Positions 1-8,802 of a stretch of DNA of 64,000 nucleotides are shown piece by piece. The notes beneath the pieces were generated by a model. The model did not search any database. It was not told the origin of the DNA and saw only the letters and a program-made list of their open reading frames with translations. The number at the start of each line of letters is the position of its first letter. Position 1 is the first letter of the stretch. Position numbers and translations under genes: made by a program. Where the stretch lies: the NCBI GenBank assembly GCA_006212045.1, contig PZPK01000014.1, positions 52,110 through 116,109 on the forward strand. The letters are read 5' to 3'. The DNA comes from Oleiphilus sp. Lineage in GTDB: Bacteria > Pseudomonadota > Gammaproteobacteria > Pseudomonadales > Oleiphilaceae.

Positions 1-1201
1 GGTTACGTCCGCTTTCCTTGGCACTATACATGGCGGTATCTGCCTGCTTGATAATGTCGTCCAGCGTCTCCTCCTGACCAGGAAACAAATAGATGCCGAT
101 ACTGGAACTGACGTGAATGCTGTGGTGTTCAATCGTATAAGTCGATGAGATGCTCTGTTGCAGATCCTCGGCCAGTCGCTCGGCTCTCAGGCTTGCCGCA
201 TCTTTCTCCATCCCCAAATGCTTAAAAAGAATGACAAACTCATCACCACCAAAGCGTGCAACCGTATCCTCTTCCCTGACAACTTGTCGCAGTGTATCGG
301 CAACCTGTTTTAACAGGGCATCACCCACGGAATGCCCAAGCGAATCATTGATAAACTTGAACCGGTCCAGATCCACGAACAACAGGGCATTGAAATATTC
401 ATGCCGGCGGCTACTGATCAGCGCCTGACTGATACGGTCCAGCATCAGGCGTCGATTGGGTAAGCCGGTCAGGCTATCGTAATAGGCCTGATGACGAATC
501 TCCTGCTCAGCCTTCTTGCGCTCCGTAATATCGCGGACAATCGCACACAGGGCGACGCCACCTTGCCGATCAATCGCAGTCAGAAGCACTTCTGCAGGAA
601 ACGCTTCCCCTTGCCTTGTTTGATGCAACCATTCAAAACGATGACTGCCATGCACCATGGCATGGCGGATCATTTCTTCTGCCTTTTCCTTGGAAGAACT
701 GCCATCCGCCTGCACTGGCGGCGACAGTTCCGAGGGATGCACCCCGCGAAGCTCATCCAGCCCCTGGCAGCCAAAAAGTTTCAGACACGCCGGATTACCT
801 TCAGTGAAAGCCCCATCCTCCAAAATCATCAATGCATCGGCCGTGCGCTCAAACAAAGTCTGGTATTGTTTTCTACTGGCCAACAGATCACGCTCGGTAT
901 CACTGAGCCGCTTCGTCTGCTCTGCAATAAGAGCGTCTTTCATGCTGCTATTGGATGCTTGCTCCTGTGCGAGCTGCCGTTCTGCATCCGCTATCCGATA
1001 CAAAAAGGAACGATTGATGTGCCAGTATACATACAGCACCAGCAGCAGTATGAATAGGCTGAGACCCAATAGACTCCAGAGATGACCGGGAGACTCCCGG
1101 ATATCAGTGGCTTCCATGACCAGCAGAAGCCCAAGGCCGTAGAGCACTACCAGAGCTACAGGGAACATCCAATTGCCAAGTGCCGGTTTAATTTGCTTCA
1201 C
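1..1201 (-). CDS. PAS-GGDEF diguanylate cyclase, C-terminus cut by window edge
   Basis: A membrane-anchored sensor that should make the second messenger cyclic di-GMP from two GTP. The frame is open from a GTG at 1199-1201 (AAAGG about 9 bases upstream) to the left edge, so about 400 residues are visible. In order: two N-terminal hydrophobic segments (about residues 10-55) with a very short external loop, a short linker, a PAS domain (about 109-220, ending in a DITERKKAE linker typical of PAS-GGDEF proteins), then a GGDEF domain (from about 232). The active-site GGDEF is at about residues 318-322, and an RxxD inhibitory I-site (REED) lies at the expected spacing upstream, so the enzyme should be active and feedback-inhibited. 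Whether an EAL phosphodiesterase domain follows cannot be seen. The ligand of the PAS domain is unknown. The nearest ATG upstream runs into a stop, which supports the GTG start. Confidence 0.93.
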   Translation of the reverse strand, partial: MKQIKPALGNWMFPVALVVLYGLGLLLVMEATDIRESPGHLWSLLGLSLFILLLVLYVYWHINRSFLYRIADAERQLAQEQASNSSMKDALIAEQTKRLSDTERDLLASRKQYQTLFERTADALMILEDGAFTEGNPACLKLFGCQGLDELRGVHPSELSPPVQADGSSSKEKAEEMIRHAMVHGSHRFEWLHQTRQGEAFPAEVLLTAIDRQGGVALCAIVRDITERKKAEQEIRHQAYYDSLTGLPNRRLMLDRISQALISSRRHEYFNALLFVDLDRFKFINDSLGHSVGDALLKQVADTLRQVVREEDTVARFGGDEFVILFKHLGMEKDAASLRAERLAEDLQQSISSTYTIEHHSIHVSSSIGIYLFPGQEETLDDIIKQADTAMYSAKESGRN

Positions 1202-1380
1202 GCTTAGACCTTTTTGTCCATCTCACCAAAAAATTCGGTAAATAGTTAGTGTAGTGTCATCTGTCTGGATTGTCCGATCAGTCGAAAAAAACGGGGCCGG
1301 CAGGCCAGTTAAATAGGCTTTCTTCCGGACAGGGTGATTGTTATAGTCCCGGGTCATGCAAACCAAGCAAGGGAATTCCT

Positions 1381-2433
1381 ATGTCCTCTAGTACCACAAT
1401 CTCGGGCGCCTCCAGAGTCCTGTTCGTACTGGCTGCATTCACCATCGTGGTCGCAGGAATGCGCGCAGCAGAATCATTGATGGTCACCTTTTTACTGTCC
1501 GGTTTTTTTGCCATCATCTGTGCGCCCCCTTTCATGTTTATGCAACGCCGGGGGCTGCCGGCCTGGGCGTCCCTGATACTGGTCGTCATATTTATCTGTC
1601 TGATACAGCTGCTTTTACTCACCATTGTGACCACCTCACTGAGCGACTTTTCAAATGATTTGCCCAATTATCAAAAACGCCTCAATGCGCTGACCGGAGA
1701 TACCTTTAACCTCCTGGCATCCTGGGGCTTTGATATTCCGAGAGAGCAACTGAAAAGCAATTTTGATCCTTCAGCCATCTTCAAACTGGCTGTCAATGCG
1801 CTAGGCAATCTGGGTACCGTACTTTCAAACTCGTTCCTGATCATACTAACGGTGATTTTCATGCTCTTTGAAGGCGCCTCCCTGCCGGCGAAATTACAAC
1901 ACGCCTTTGGCGAAGATAGCCGCCATATGGAACATATCGAGCGTTTTCTGGAAACGGTCAAGCAATATATGACGATCAAAACCATTATCAGTCTGGCCAC
2001 CGGCCTAATGATCTACATCTGGCTTCTGATACTGGGAGTGGATTATCCGCTGCTCTGGGCACTGCTGGCGTTTCTGTTCAATTTTGTTCCGAATATCGGC
2101 TCCATTATCGCAGCCGTCCCGACCGTTTTACTGGCGCTGATACAGCTGGGTCCGCTATCGGCCCTGTTAACGGCTTCCGGCTACGTGGCAGCGAATATGA
2201 TCATGGGGAATGTGGTCGAGCCCCGCTTTCTGGGCAAGGGGCTTGGTTTGTCGACTCTGATCGTATTTTTGTCTCTGGTTTTCTGGGGCTGGGTATTCGG
2301 CCCGGTAGGCATGCTGCTATCAGTTCCACTGACAATGTTGCTCAAAATTGCCTTTGAAAGCAGCTCCGATACGCAATGGCTGGCGATTCTGATGGGACCT
2401 GATCAGCCGGAAAACAGCGAAGCCAAACGATGA
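1381..2433 (+). CDS. AI-2E transporter family (PerM-like) permease
   Basis: A 350-residue inner-membrane protein of the PerM/AI-2E exporter family. Members are polytopic permeases; some export autoinducer-2 and others act as ion antiporters, so the substrate here is not predictable. The sequence shows about eight hydrophobic segments, a central soluble stretch (roughly residues 110-160) and the family-typical C-terminal half, including NFVPNIGSIIAAVP and GNVVEPRFLGKGLGLS. The frame is open further upstream to 1270, but the ATG at 1381 has AAGGGA six bases upstream and starts just before the first membrane helix, so it was chosen. Its stop overlaps the start of a 33-residue membrane peptide in an ATGA arrangement, which suggests translational coupling. 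Confidence 0.88.
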   Translation: MSSSTTISGASRVLFVLAAFTIVVAGMRAAESLMVTFLLSGFFAIICAPPFMFMQRRGLPAWASLILVVIFICLIQLLLLTIVTTSLSDFSNDLPNYQKRLNALTGDTFNLLASWGFDIPREQLKSNFDPSAIFKLAVNALGNLGTVLSNSFLIILTVIFMLFEGASLPAKLQHAFGEDSRHMEHIERFLETVKQYMTIKTIISLATGLMIYIWLLILGVDYPLLWALLAFLFNFVPNIGSIIAAVPTVLLALIQLGPLSALLTASGYVAANMIMGNVVEPRFLGKGLGLSTLIVFLSLVFWGWVFGPVGMLLSVPLTMLLKIAFESSSDTQWLAILMGPDQPENSEAKR

Positions 2434-2531
2434 CAACCTGCCGCAAGTGCCGCATCCTGCGCACGCTTGTCATACTAGGCATGCTGGGGCTGATTGTCGT
2501 ATTGGTCAATCTGGACAAACTGCCGACCTAA
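2430..2531 (+). CDS. small single-TM membrane peptide coupled to the PerM-like gene
   Basis: A 33-residue open frame beginning MTTCRKC and ending in NLDKLPT, with one strong hydrophobic helix (about residues 11-27) after a cysteine-containing basic N-terminus (CRKCR). Positive-inside rules put the N-terminus in the cytoplasm. Its ATG overlaps the TGA of the upstream permease gene (ATGA at 2430-2433), the usual sign of translational coupling, and its stop overlaps by four bases the end of the convergent gene. I recognise no family. A small membrane partner or regulator of the permease is plausible but is inference from position only. It is below the length at which gene finders usually call genes; conservation in relatives would decide whether it is real. 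Confidence 0.5.
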   Translation: MTTCRKCRILRTLVILGMLGLIVVLVNLDKLPT

Positions 2532-3085
2532 AAATCTCCAAAAAACGACTCGGCATTCTCGTCCGTGGTTTGAATATTCTTGAGACGTTGCACGCGCTCC
2601 GTGCTGTGCGCAAGTGACTGATCGATCTGGTCACTGTACAGCTCAAGCCATGCGCGTGAACCGGGCACCATGTGGGCCAGATCATACACCGCTGAGCGTA
2701 AGGAGGTCAGGAAGGTTTGAAAATTGGCTTCCTGGTCGATCAGGGTCGACTGAATCATCCGGTTACTGCTGTTGGCCAACTTGATCTCCTGCAGCTCCAT
2801 ATCTGCATTCAGCTTCGCCAACCGGGTATCGAGCCCCAACAACTGCTCTTTGATCTGATCAATATCGGACTGGATCGTTGTAAACACTTCTGTATTGGCA
2901 GAGTCCTGCTCTTCACCACCAGACAAGCCTAATGCTGCAATCGTGACAGAGACAGAAATTACGATAATCAGGAACAGGGCCAAGCCCAATAAAATGAGCT
3001 TGTTGGAGCCCACTTTTTTTTCCAGAATATCCAGCCGCTGCTCCGGGCTTAAAGGTTCTTGCTCTTCCTGTTTATCATCCGCCAT
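2528..3085 (-). CDS. hypothetical single-TM protein with coiled-coil-like region
   Basis: A 185-residue protein of unknown function. After a polar, acidic N-terminus (about 1-35) there is one clear transmembrane helix (LILLGLALFLIIVISVSVTIAAL, about residues 29-52), then a mostly charged helical region with heptad-like spacing of Ile and Leu (about 65-130, containing IQSDIDQIKEQLLGLDTRL) that probably forms a coiled coil outside or beneath the membrane. No cysteines or catalytic motifs stand out. The ATG at 3085 is preceded by GGTGGAG at good spacing; an in-frame GTG four codons earlier lies inside that ribosome binding site and was rejected. It ends convergently with the small membrane peptide. 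A scaffold or structural role is a guess. Confidence 0.75.
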   Translation of the reverse strand: MADDKQEEQEPLSPEQRLDILEKKVGSNKLILLGLALFLIIVISVSVTIAALGLSGGEEQDSANTEVFTTIQSDIDQIKEQLLGLDTRLAKLNADMELQEIKLANSSNRMIQSTLIDQEANFQTFLTSLRSAVYDLAHMVPGSRAWLELYSDQIDQSLAHSTERVQRLKNIQTTDENAESFFGDF

Positions 3086-3282
3086 GTTGTACTCCACCGC
3101 GCTAGACGAAAATATCGTATTCCTGACAGAAACCAGGGAGGCTCAACTAAGGCCTGCCAACACGGGTTTCTACCGGCTATTTCTATTAGTGTAGTACAGA
3201 TTTTTAAATAAAATTAAAGAGATAGCATTGCAAGTTAATGTTATCTCACGGGGATGGAGGGAACGAGACTTGAGGCTGTGTT

Positions 3283-3549
<267 letters not shown>

Positions 3550-3567
3550 CTACGGCGCGAAAACTGA

Positions 3568-4110
<543 letters not shown>

Positions 4111-4133
4111 TTAACAAACAATCGCTATTCTGT

Positions 4134-5717
4134 TCACGTGAGCTTTTTGGCCAGTGCAGAGGCCTGCATCGCCACCATGCCGTAAATTGACAACTGCGGA
4201 TTCGCTCCAATACTGGTCGGAAAGGTAGAGCCATCCAGAATACTGAGATTCGGGAGCTGGTGATGTTCGCCCAGACTGTTCACCACCGAGCGACGCGGGT
4301 CCTCTCCCATCACACATCCACCCATCACGTGCGCAGAAAACAATCCAGCCCGCAACTCGGCCATCGGCAATTTGGCAATTTCGCTTCGTGCCTCGGCCCA
4401 GGAGGAGTAATCCCGGGCATCATGATGCACCGGCGATACCGTTCTTGCACCTGCCGCAAACTGTATTTCGGTCATGGTGAGGTAGGCTTTGCGAAGCCCC
4501 TCCCAGACATAATCGTTGAGTTCGTAATCCAGTACGGGGCTACCATCATCGCGCAATTTGACTTGCCCGCCGGGCGATTCCTCATGAAAACCATCTCTCT
4601 GTAAAGCGATCATCGAGTTGGTATAGGGAAGTTCTCGCATACGCTGCGCAAGACGATTTCCATAAGACGCTTCCTGAGCCGCCAGGCTACCCGGGTGCAC
4701 AGGGGCAACCTCCAGCTTAAAGCCTGCAGCCCCCGCAACACCGTCACGCCAAAGAAATTCATCAGAATAAACGCTTTGTGGCGCCCCTTCATAACCCTTG
4801 ACGGGCTCCGTCATAGTCGCGGTTGTGGAATTCACCGGATGCAGGAAGGTTCGTTTGCCCAGAGTGTCGTAGGGGTCCGGCGCTTCGGATCGCAATAACA
4901 CAGCCGGGCTGCCAATCGCGCCCGCCGCCAGCACAAAATGCCGGGCTCTAACGTGTATTTTCGAACCGGTCAGCAGATTGGCGTCGGCATCCAGAGCACT
5001 GCACTCAAGCGTCTGAATCTGATCCGCTTTGAAATGAAAACGCTCAACACGAGCACCACTCAAAAGGACCGCCTGACGATCCAGCGCTGAAGGAATCGAA
5101 GTGACCAGCATGGATTGCTTGGCATTGGTCGGACAACCGAAACCACAGTAACCCAGATCCCAACAGCCATTGACGTTACGCACCATCACTTCCGCACTGT
5201 AACCCAGGGCTTCACAGCCTTTTTTAAGAACGGAATTATTGCCATTGGGCGGAACCAGCCATTTCTGCATATTCAATGCGCGTTCACGCTCTTCAAACCA
5301 GGGCGCCATCTGTTCCTTGCTGAATCCATTCAAACCATGCGTTTCGGTCCAATGGGCCAGGGTCTGTTCAGGCGTGCGAAAGGTGGAAGTCCAGTTAACT
5401 GTGGTCGAACCGCCGACCGTGCGGCCCTGGTAGATCGCGATAGCGCCATCGCTGGTTTTTCGAGCCGTACCTTCCTGATAGAGAGACGAAAACGCATCAA
5501 GTTCGTCCATTTTAAAGTGCTTTTGGTAGCGTAACTTGCCTTCTTCTATCAGCAAAACACGCAATCCCGCCTTACTCAGGAACTCTGCGGCTGTCGCGCC
5601 TCCCGCACCGGAACCTACGATAGCCACATCAGCTTCCAATGTGGTCGAGTCAGGCTGCTCATGAGCCGCCAGTACCTTCCAGCCTTTCTCAAGACCTTGT
5701 GCAAAAATATCTTTCAT
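4134..5717 (-). CDS. laoA: GMC family long-chain alcohol dehydrogenase (LaoA-like)
   Basis: A 527-residue FAD-dependent glucose-methanol-choline family oxidoreductase. The N-terminal ADP-binding motif GSGAGG (residues 35-40) is followed by a second family signature (QGRTVGGSTTVNW), and the C-terminal half has the GMC end domain with HVMGGCVMG and NLSILDGSTFPTSIGANP, holding the catalytic histidine region and FAD contact. With a small Tat-exported partner 15 bases upstream, an aldehyde dehydrogenase and a TetR regulator beyond, and coaD-ferredoxin on the other side, the arrangement matches the LaoABCR long-chain alcohol oxidation system described in Pseudomonas aeruginosa. The expected reaction is fatty alcohol to fatty aldehyde, with electrons probably passed to the respiratory chain. 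The substrate range is inferred from that resemblance, not shown by the sequence. Confidence 0.88.
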   Translation of the reverse strand: MKDIFAQGLEKGWKVLAAHEQPDSTTLEADVAIVGSGAGGATAAEFLSKAGLRVLLIEEGKLRYQKHFKMDELDAFSSLYQEGTARKTSDGAIAIYQGRTVGGSTTVNWTSTFRTPEQTLAHWTETHGLNGFSKEQMAPWFEERERALNMQKWLVPPNGNNSVLKKGCEALGYSAEVMVRNVNGCWDLGYCGFGCPTNAKQSMLVTSIPSALDRQAVLLSGARVERFHFKADQIQTLECSALDADANLLTGSKIHVRARHFVLAAGAIGSPAVLLRSEAPDPYDTLGKRTFLHPVNSTTATMTEPVKGYEGAPQSVYSDEFLWRDGVAGAAGFKLEVAPVHPGSLAAQEASYGNRLAQRMRELPYTNSMIALQRDGFHEESPGGQVKLRDDGSPVLDYELNDYVWEGLRKAYLTMTEIQFAAGARTVSPVHHDARDYSSWAEARSEIAKLPMAELRAGLFSAHVMGGCVMGEDPRRSVVNSLGEHHQLPNLSILDGSTFPTSIGANPQLSIYGMVAMQASALAKKLT

Positions 5718-5732
5718 GATGGCCTTTATCGT

Positions 5733-6338
5733 TTATGTCTGTTGGAACTGGGGTAATGCGGCGCGGAGTGTGTCAGTGACGCCGCTGTAACCCAAGGGCC
5801 CGGAAACATCCGGATTGCTGTACCACGCAAACCCGATAATATCGGTAAAAGCATTATGGGCGTTGTTAAACAAAGCCAGTGAGCTATGTTTCCAGGACTG
5901 CATAAATGCAGCGATGTCTTCCGCCGGAGCCTCGCTCCAATCCTGCCAAACGCCTGTTGTCAGCCCCCGGGCAACACGCATGTGCAATAAATCAAATAAC
6001 TGCCGGATTTCCTTACGGTTAAAATCGCCCAATCGATATAGGAACAGGTCAATACGCGGCAAGGTTTGATCAATCGCGGACCGTTGCTGTTCCGGCGCAG
6101 CCGGAAAACTATCGCCGGCAATCACCGGAATCAGGGCCGCGACCATACTCACATCCTCCTTGTTCAGAAAGCGGTATACCGCTTTATCCGACGCATTCAA
6201 GGGGTAAGACACTGGCTTGCTGGAGCAACCCGATATGACTGAAAGCGCACTACCGAAACTCAGAGCAGCACTGCCCATTAATCCGGCTTTGAGAAAAGAC
6301 CTTCGGCTACTTTTACTGACAGGAGAACTTCGCATCAT
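5733..6338 (-). CDS. laoB: Tat-exported small partner of the GMC dehydrogenase (LaoB-like)
   Basis: A 201-residue protein with a twin-arginine signal: SRRSFLK at about residues 11-17, followed by a hydrophobic stretch and ISGCSS, which also resembles a lipobox. The mature part is mostly helical and resembles the small subunits that accompany membrane-linked GMC dehydrogenases (gluconate 2-dehydrogenase subunit 3 type). Its stop lies 15 bases before the GMC gene start, so the two are surely cotranscribed. In LaoABCR of Pseudomonas aeruginosa, LaoB is needed for alcohol oxidation by LaoA. By the usual model, the cofactor-loaded partner would be carried through the Tat pathway with LaoB, since the GMC protein shows no signal of its own; that is inference. 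The start could be either of two adjacent ATG codons (6338 or 6335). Confidence 0.8.
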   Translation of the reverse strand: MMRSSPVSKSSRRSFLKAGLMGSAALSFGSALSVISGCSSKPVSYPLNASDKAVYRFLNKEDVSMVAALIPVIAGDSFPAAPEQQRSAIDQTLPRIDLFLYRLGDFNRKEIRQLFDLLHMRVARGLTTGVWQDWSEAPAEDIAAFMQSWKHSSLALFNNAHNAFTDIIGFAWYSNPDVSGPLGYSGVTDTLRAALPQFQQT

Positions 6339-6369
6339 GTTTTTGACTCAGGCGGCCATCGACGAAATG

Positions 6370-6406
6370 AAAAAAATGGCAAGCCAGAGTCGTCTGACTT
6401 GCCATT
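6370..6406 (-). terminator. rho-independent terminator after the aldehyde dehydrogenase gene
   Basis: On the minus strand a 9-bp stem (AATGGCAAG/CTTGCCATT), one mismatch and a further 4-bp stem (CAGA/TCTG) close a 4-base loop, followed by a run of T. It lies 33 bases after the aldehyde dehydrogenase stop and 32 bases before the laoB-like start, inside what otherwise looks like one operon, so it probably lowers rather than abolishes expression of the laoB and laoA homologues. Confidence 0.85.
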
Positions 6407-6439
6407 ACACAGGGTATCAACACACTCGCCAGTTTGCGA

Positions 6440-7885
6440 CTAACGCAAAAATACCGAGAAAATCAATTTGTGAATTGCAGTACCGAAAGGCGGGTACGCG
6501 AACTTGGTACTATTGAAGCGATTCTTTACAAACACTGACTTGGCATGTGAGAAAGTCAGGAAACCATCCTGCCCGTGATAGGCACCCATGCCGGACTCGC
6601 CCACACCACCAAAGTGCAGATCTTCCTGCGCAAAATGGGACAGCGTATCATTGATGCACACACCGCCTGCACGCACCTGCTCCAACACATGCTTCTGCTC
6701 GGACTTGTCCGACCCAAAATAGTACAACGCCAGAGGCGAGGGCCGGTCATTGATAAACGCAAGCGCGTCGTCCACCGAGCGCGTGGCCACGATAGGCAGT
6801 ATCGGACCGAAGATTTCTTCCTGCATCACCTTCATATCACTGGTGGCATTGAGCACCAGGTGAATCGGCAATTTACGCGTTCCCGAGGCCATATCCTCAT
6901 CGGAATGGTTACAGGCAATAATCGTCGCGCCCTTTTTCTCGGCATCGTCCAGGTAGGACTGCAGCCGGTTGTACTGTCGCTCGTTCACAACACTCGAATA
7001 GTCGTCATTGTGCTTCAGGGTCGGATACATTTTCGCGTAAAAGTACTGGATACGATCAACCAGGTGGTCCAGTCGCTGTTCAGGACACAGAATGTAGTCA
7101 GGTGCAATGCAGGTTTGCCCGGCATTGAAGGCCTTGCCGAATACAATCGGCTGCACCGCTTCGTCCATATCTACATGATCCGAAATAATGGTAGGTGACT
7201 TGCCGCCCAGCTCCAGTGTTACCGGGGTCAGGTTGGCGGCTGCCACTCGCATCACATGGCGGCCAACGGCGGTAGACCCGGTAAACAACAGGTGGTTCCA
7301 GGGGATACCTGAAAACTCGGTTGCGACCTCGGCATCGCCATTAACGATCGCGACCAGATCTTCGGAGAAAGTATTGGAAATCATCTGCTCGACGTAAGCT
7401 GAGGTCGCAGGTGTAAACTCGGACATCTTGATCATTGCGCGATTTCCGGCGGCCAAGGCTGCCACCAAGGGACCCATCGACAGCGAGATGGTGTAGTTCC
7501 ACGGCGATATAATCCCGATGACGCCTAAAGGCTGATATTCCACACGAGCCGAGGCTGGCTGAAAGAGGGGAGATACCTTACGCTTAACAGGCGCCATCCA
7601 GTCACGCAAATTCTTGATCGAATAATCAATGCCATGGATGACCGGCATAATATCTGCCAATTTCGTCTCGGTAGATGAGCGGCATGAAAAATCGGTATCG
7701 ATACATTCGACCAGGGTATCGATGTTGTCCATCAACATTGTCCGGAGCTTTTTCAGGTTGGCAACGCGCTCATCGAAAGAAGGCATCGGGTTCTTCCGGA
7801 AGGCCGCTTGCTGGGCATCGAACAACTGATGCATCCGCTGTATTTGTTTTTTGCTTTCAGTTATCTGAACCACTTTTGCACCCAT
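6440..7885 (-). CDS. laoC: coniferyl aldehyde dehydrogenase family protein (LaoC-like)
   Basis: A 481-residue NAD(P)-dependent aldehyde dehydrogenase that should oxidise aldehydes to carboxylic acids. The conserved glutamate segment LELGGKSPT (about 220-228), the catalytic cysteine segment FNAGQTCIAPDY (about 250-261) and the EEIFGPILPI motif are intact. The short N-terminus and hydrophobic C-terminal tail (about the last 25 residues, ending in IFSVFLR) fit the coniferyl aldehyde/fatty aldehyde class, whose tail tends to associate with membrane. Placed with the GMC dehydrogenase and its Tat partner it most likely oxidises the fatty aldehyde they produce (LaoC role). The ATG at 7885 has GAGGAG upstream. 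A strong promoter with an operator-like palindrome lies about 75 bases further upstream. Confidence 0.9.
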   Translation of the reverse strand: MGAKVVQITESKKQIQRMHQLFDAQQAAFRKNPMPSFDERVANLKKLRTMLMDNIDTLVECIDTDFSCRSSTETKLADIMPVIHGIDYSIKNLRDWMAPVKRKVSPLFQPASARVEYQPLGVIGIISPWNYTISLSMGPLVAALAAGNRAMIKMSEFTPATSAYVEQMISNTFSEDLVAIVNGDAEVATEFSGIPWNHLLFTGSTAVGRHVMRVAAANLTPVTLELGGKSPTIISDHVDMDEAVQPIVFGKAFNAGQTCIAPDYILCPEQRLDHLVDRIQYFYAKMYPTLKHNDDYSSVVNERQYNRLQSYLDDAEKKGATIIACNHSDEDMASGTRKLPIHLVLNATSDMKVMQEEIFGPILPIVATRSVDDALAFINDRPSPLALYYFGSDKSEQKHVLEQVRAGGVCINDTLSHFAQEDLHFGGVGESGMGAYHGQDGFLTFSHAKSVFVKNRFNSTKFAYPPFGTAIHKLIFSVFLR

Positions 7886-7959
7886 TGTCTGTCTCCTCTC
7901 GTGGTTAATGTTGCCTCATAACGGCCGATACAACTGTGCCCGGCATTGTTCTCTGCGCA

Positions 7960-7988
7960 TTATTAGAGTATATACTCTAACAAGTCAA
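7960..7988 (-). promoter_or_regulatory. sigma-70 promoter of the aldehyde dehydrogenase operon
   Basis: On the minus strand, a -35 box TTGACT (7983-7988) and a -10 box TAATAA (7960-7965) are separated by exactly 17 bp. The spacer and -10 contain a perfect 18-bp palindrome, so a bound repressor would block polymerase directly. Confidence 0.8.
7963..7980. promoter_or_regulatory. perfect 18-bp palindrome, likely TetR operator
   Basis: TTAGAGTATATACTCTAA is a perfect palindrome. It sits between the divergent aldehyde dehydrogenase and TetR genes and fills the promoter spacer of the former. The length and symmetry suit a TetR dimer; the divergent TetR (LaoR-like) protein is the obvious candidate ligand, by position only. 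Confidence 0.78.
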
Positions 7989-8064
7989 CGGCTGGAAACT
8001 ATTTTATGACTCGCAGTCACAGAAAATATTTCGCAAACCAGCCAGGGAATCGAGACAGAGTTCC

Positions 8065-8092
8065 TTGAAGCATCGACTATAAACGCTAGTAT
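8065..8092 (+). promoter_or_regulatory. possible promoter of the TetR (LaoR-like) gene
   Basis: TTGAAG (8065-8070) and TAGTAT (8087-8092) with a 16-bp spacer, about 50 bases before the ATG. Both boxes are imperfect, so this is tentative; it lies about 85 bp from the palindrome, so autoregulation would not be by simple overlap. Confidence 0.35.
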
Positions 8093-8142
8093 CCGCAGCC
8101 GATTTGGCCCTCAACCACTACAACCAAGATGACAGCAGATTG

Positions 8143-8802
8143 ATGAAAACCAAAGATCGCATTATTCTCGCCAGCCTTGACCTGTTTAACGAAAAAGGCG
8201 AGCGCAATATTTCGACCAACCATATTGCCGCGCACCTGAATATGTCACCAGGAAACCTCTACTACCACTTCCGGAACAAAAGCGACATCATTTACGAGAT
8301 ATTCAAGAACTATCAGCTGCTGGTTGTCACTTATCTTAAAATACCCGAAAACCGTCCGATCCAGCTGCATGACCTGATCGCGTATCTGGATTCTGTGTTC
8401 AATGGGCTCTGGGCTTACCGCTTTCTGCACCGGGATCTGGAACACCTTCTGGCCAGTGATGAACGCCTGCGACATGACTATCGCAACTTTACCCTTTACT
8501 GCCTGAATTCGATCAAGGCCATCGCCATGGCTCTGGAAGACAGCGAAATCTATTTACCGATGGAAGACAGCCAGCGAGACTCAAACGCCCTCAATACCTG
8601 GCTTATCGTGACTAACTGGATGACTTTCCTGAAGAGTGTGCATGAAGACGACGGCGACAGCACAGTCAATCGCGAAGTTATCAAACACGGCGTGTTCCTG
8701 ATTCTGGATTACCTGATGCCCTATATCCGACCGGAAAAACGTGAAACGATCTGCGCATTGCAGGAAGAATACCGTTTCGACAATATTATTCCGGAGCAAT
8801 AA
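8143..8802 (+). CDS. laoR: TetR family regulator (LaoR-like)
   Basis: A 219-residue transcriptional regulator. The N-terminal helix-turn-helix is plain (ISTNHIAAHLNMSPGNLYYHFRNKSDII, about residues 23-50) and is followed by a helical ligand-binding and dimer domain. The frame is open back to a TTG at 8104, but the ATG at 8143 begins right before the MKTKDRIILAS segment typical of TetR N-termini. It is divergent from the aldehyde dehydrogenase gene, with a perfect 18-bp palindrome in that gene's promoter. In Pseudomonas aeruginosa LaoR is a repressor released by long-chain aldehyde; the same logic is likely here but not shown. Its 3' end overlaps the convergent engB gene by 17 bases. Confidence 0.85.
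   Translation: MKTKDRIILASLDLFNEKGERNISTNHIAAHLNMSPGNLYYHFRNKSDIIYEIFKNYQLLVVTYLKIPENRPIQLHDLIAYLDSVFNGLWAYRFLHRDLEHLLASDERLRHDYRNFTLYCLNSIKAIAMALEDSEIYLPMEDSQRDSNALNTWLIVTNWMTFLKSVHEDDGDSTVNREVIKHGVFLILDYLMPYIRPEKRETICALQEEYRFDNIIPEQ

Noticed and set aside
491..1057. 188-codon plus-strand frame
   Set aside because: It is antisense to the PAS-GGDEF gene, whose domains and motifs are clear on the minus strand.
6575..7198. 207-codon plus-strand frame
   Set aside because: Antisense to the aldehyde dehydrogenase gene; no domain features.
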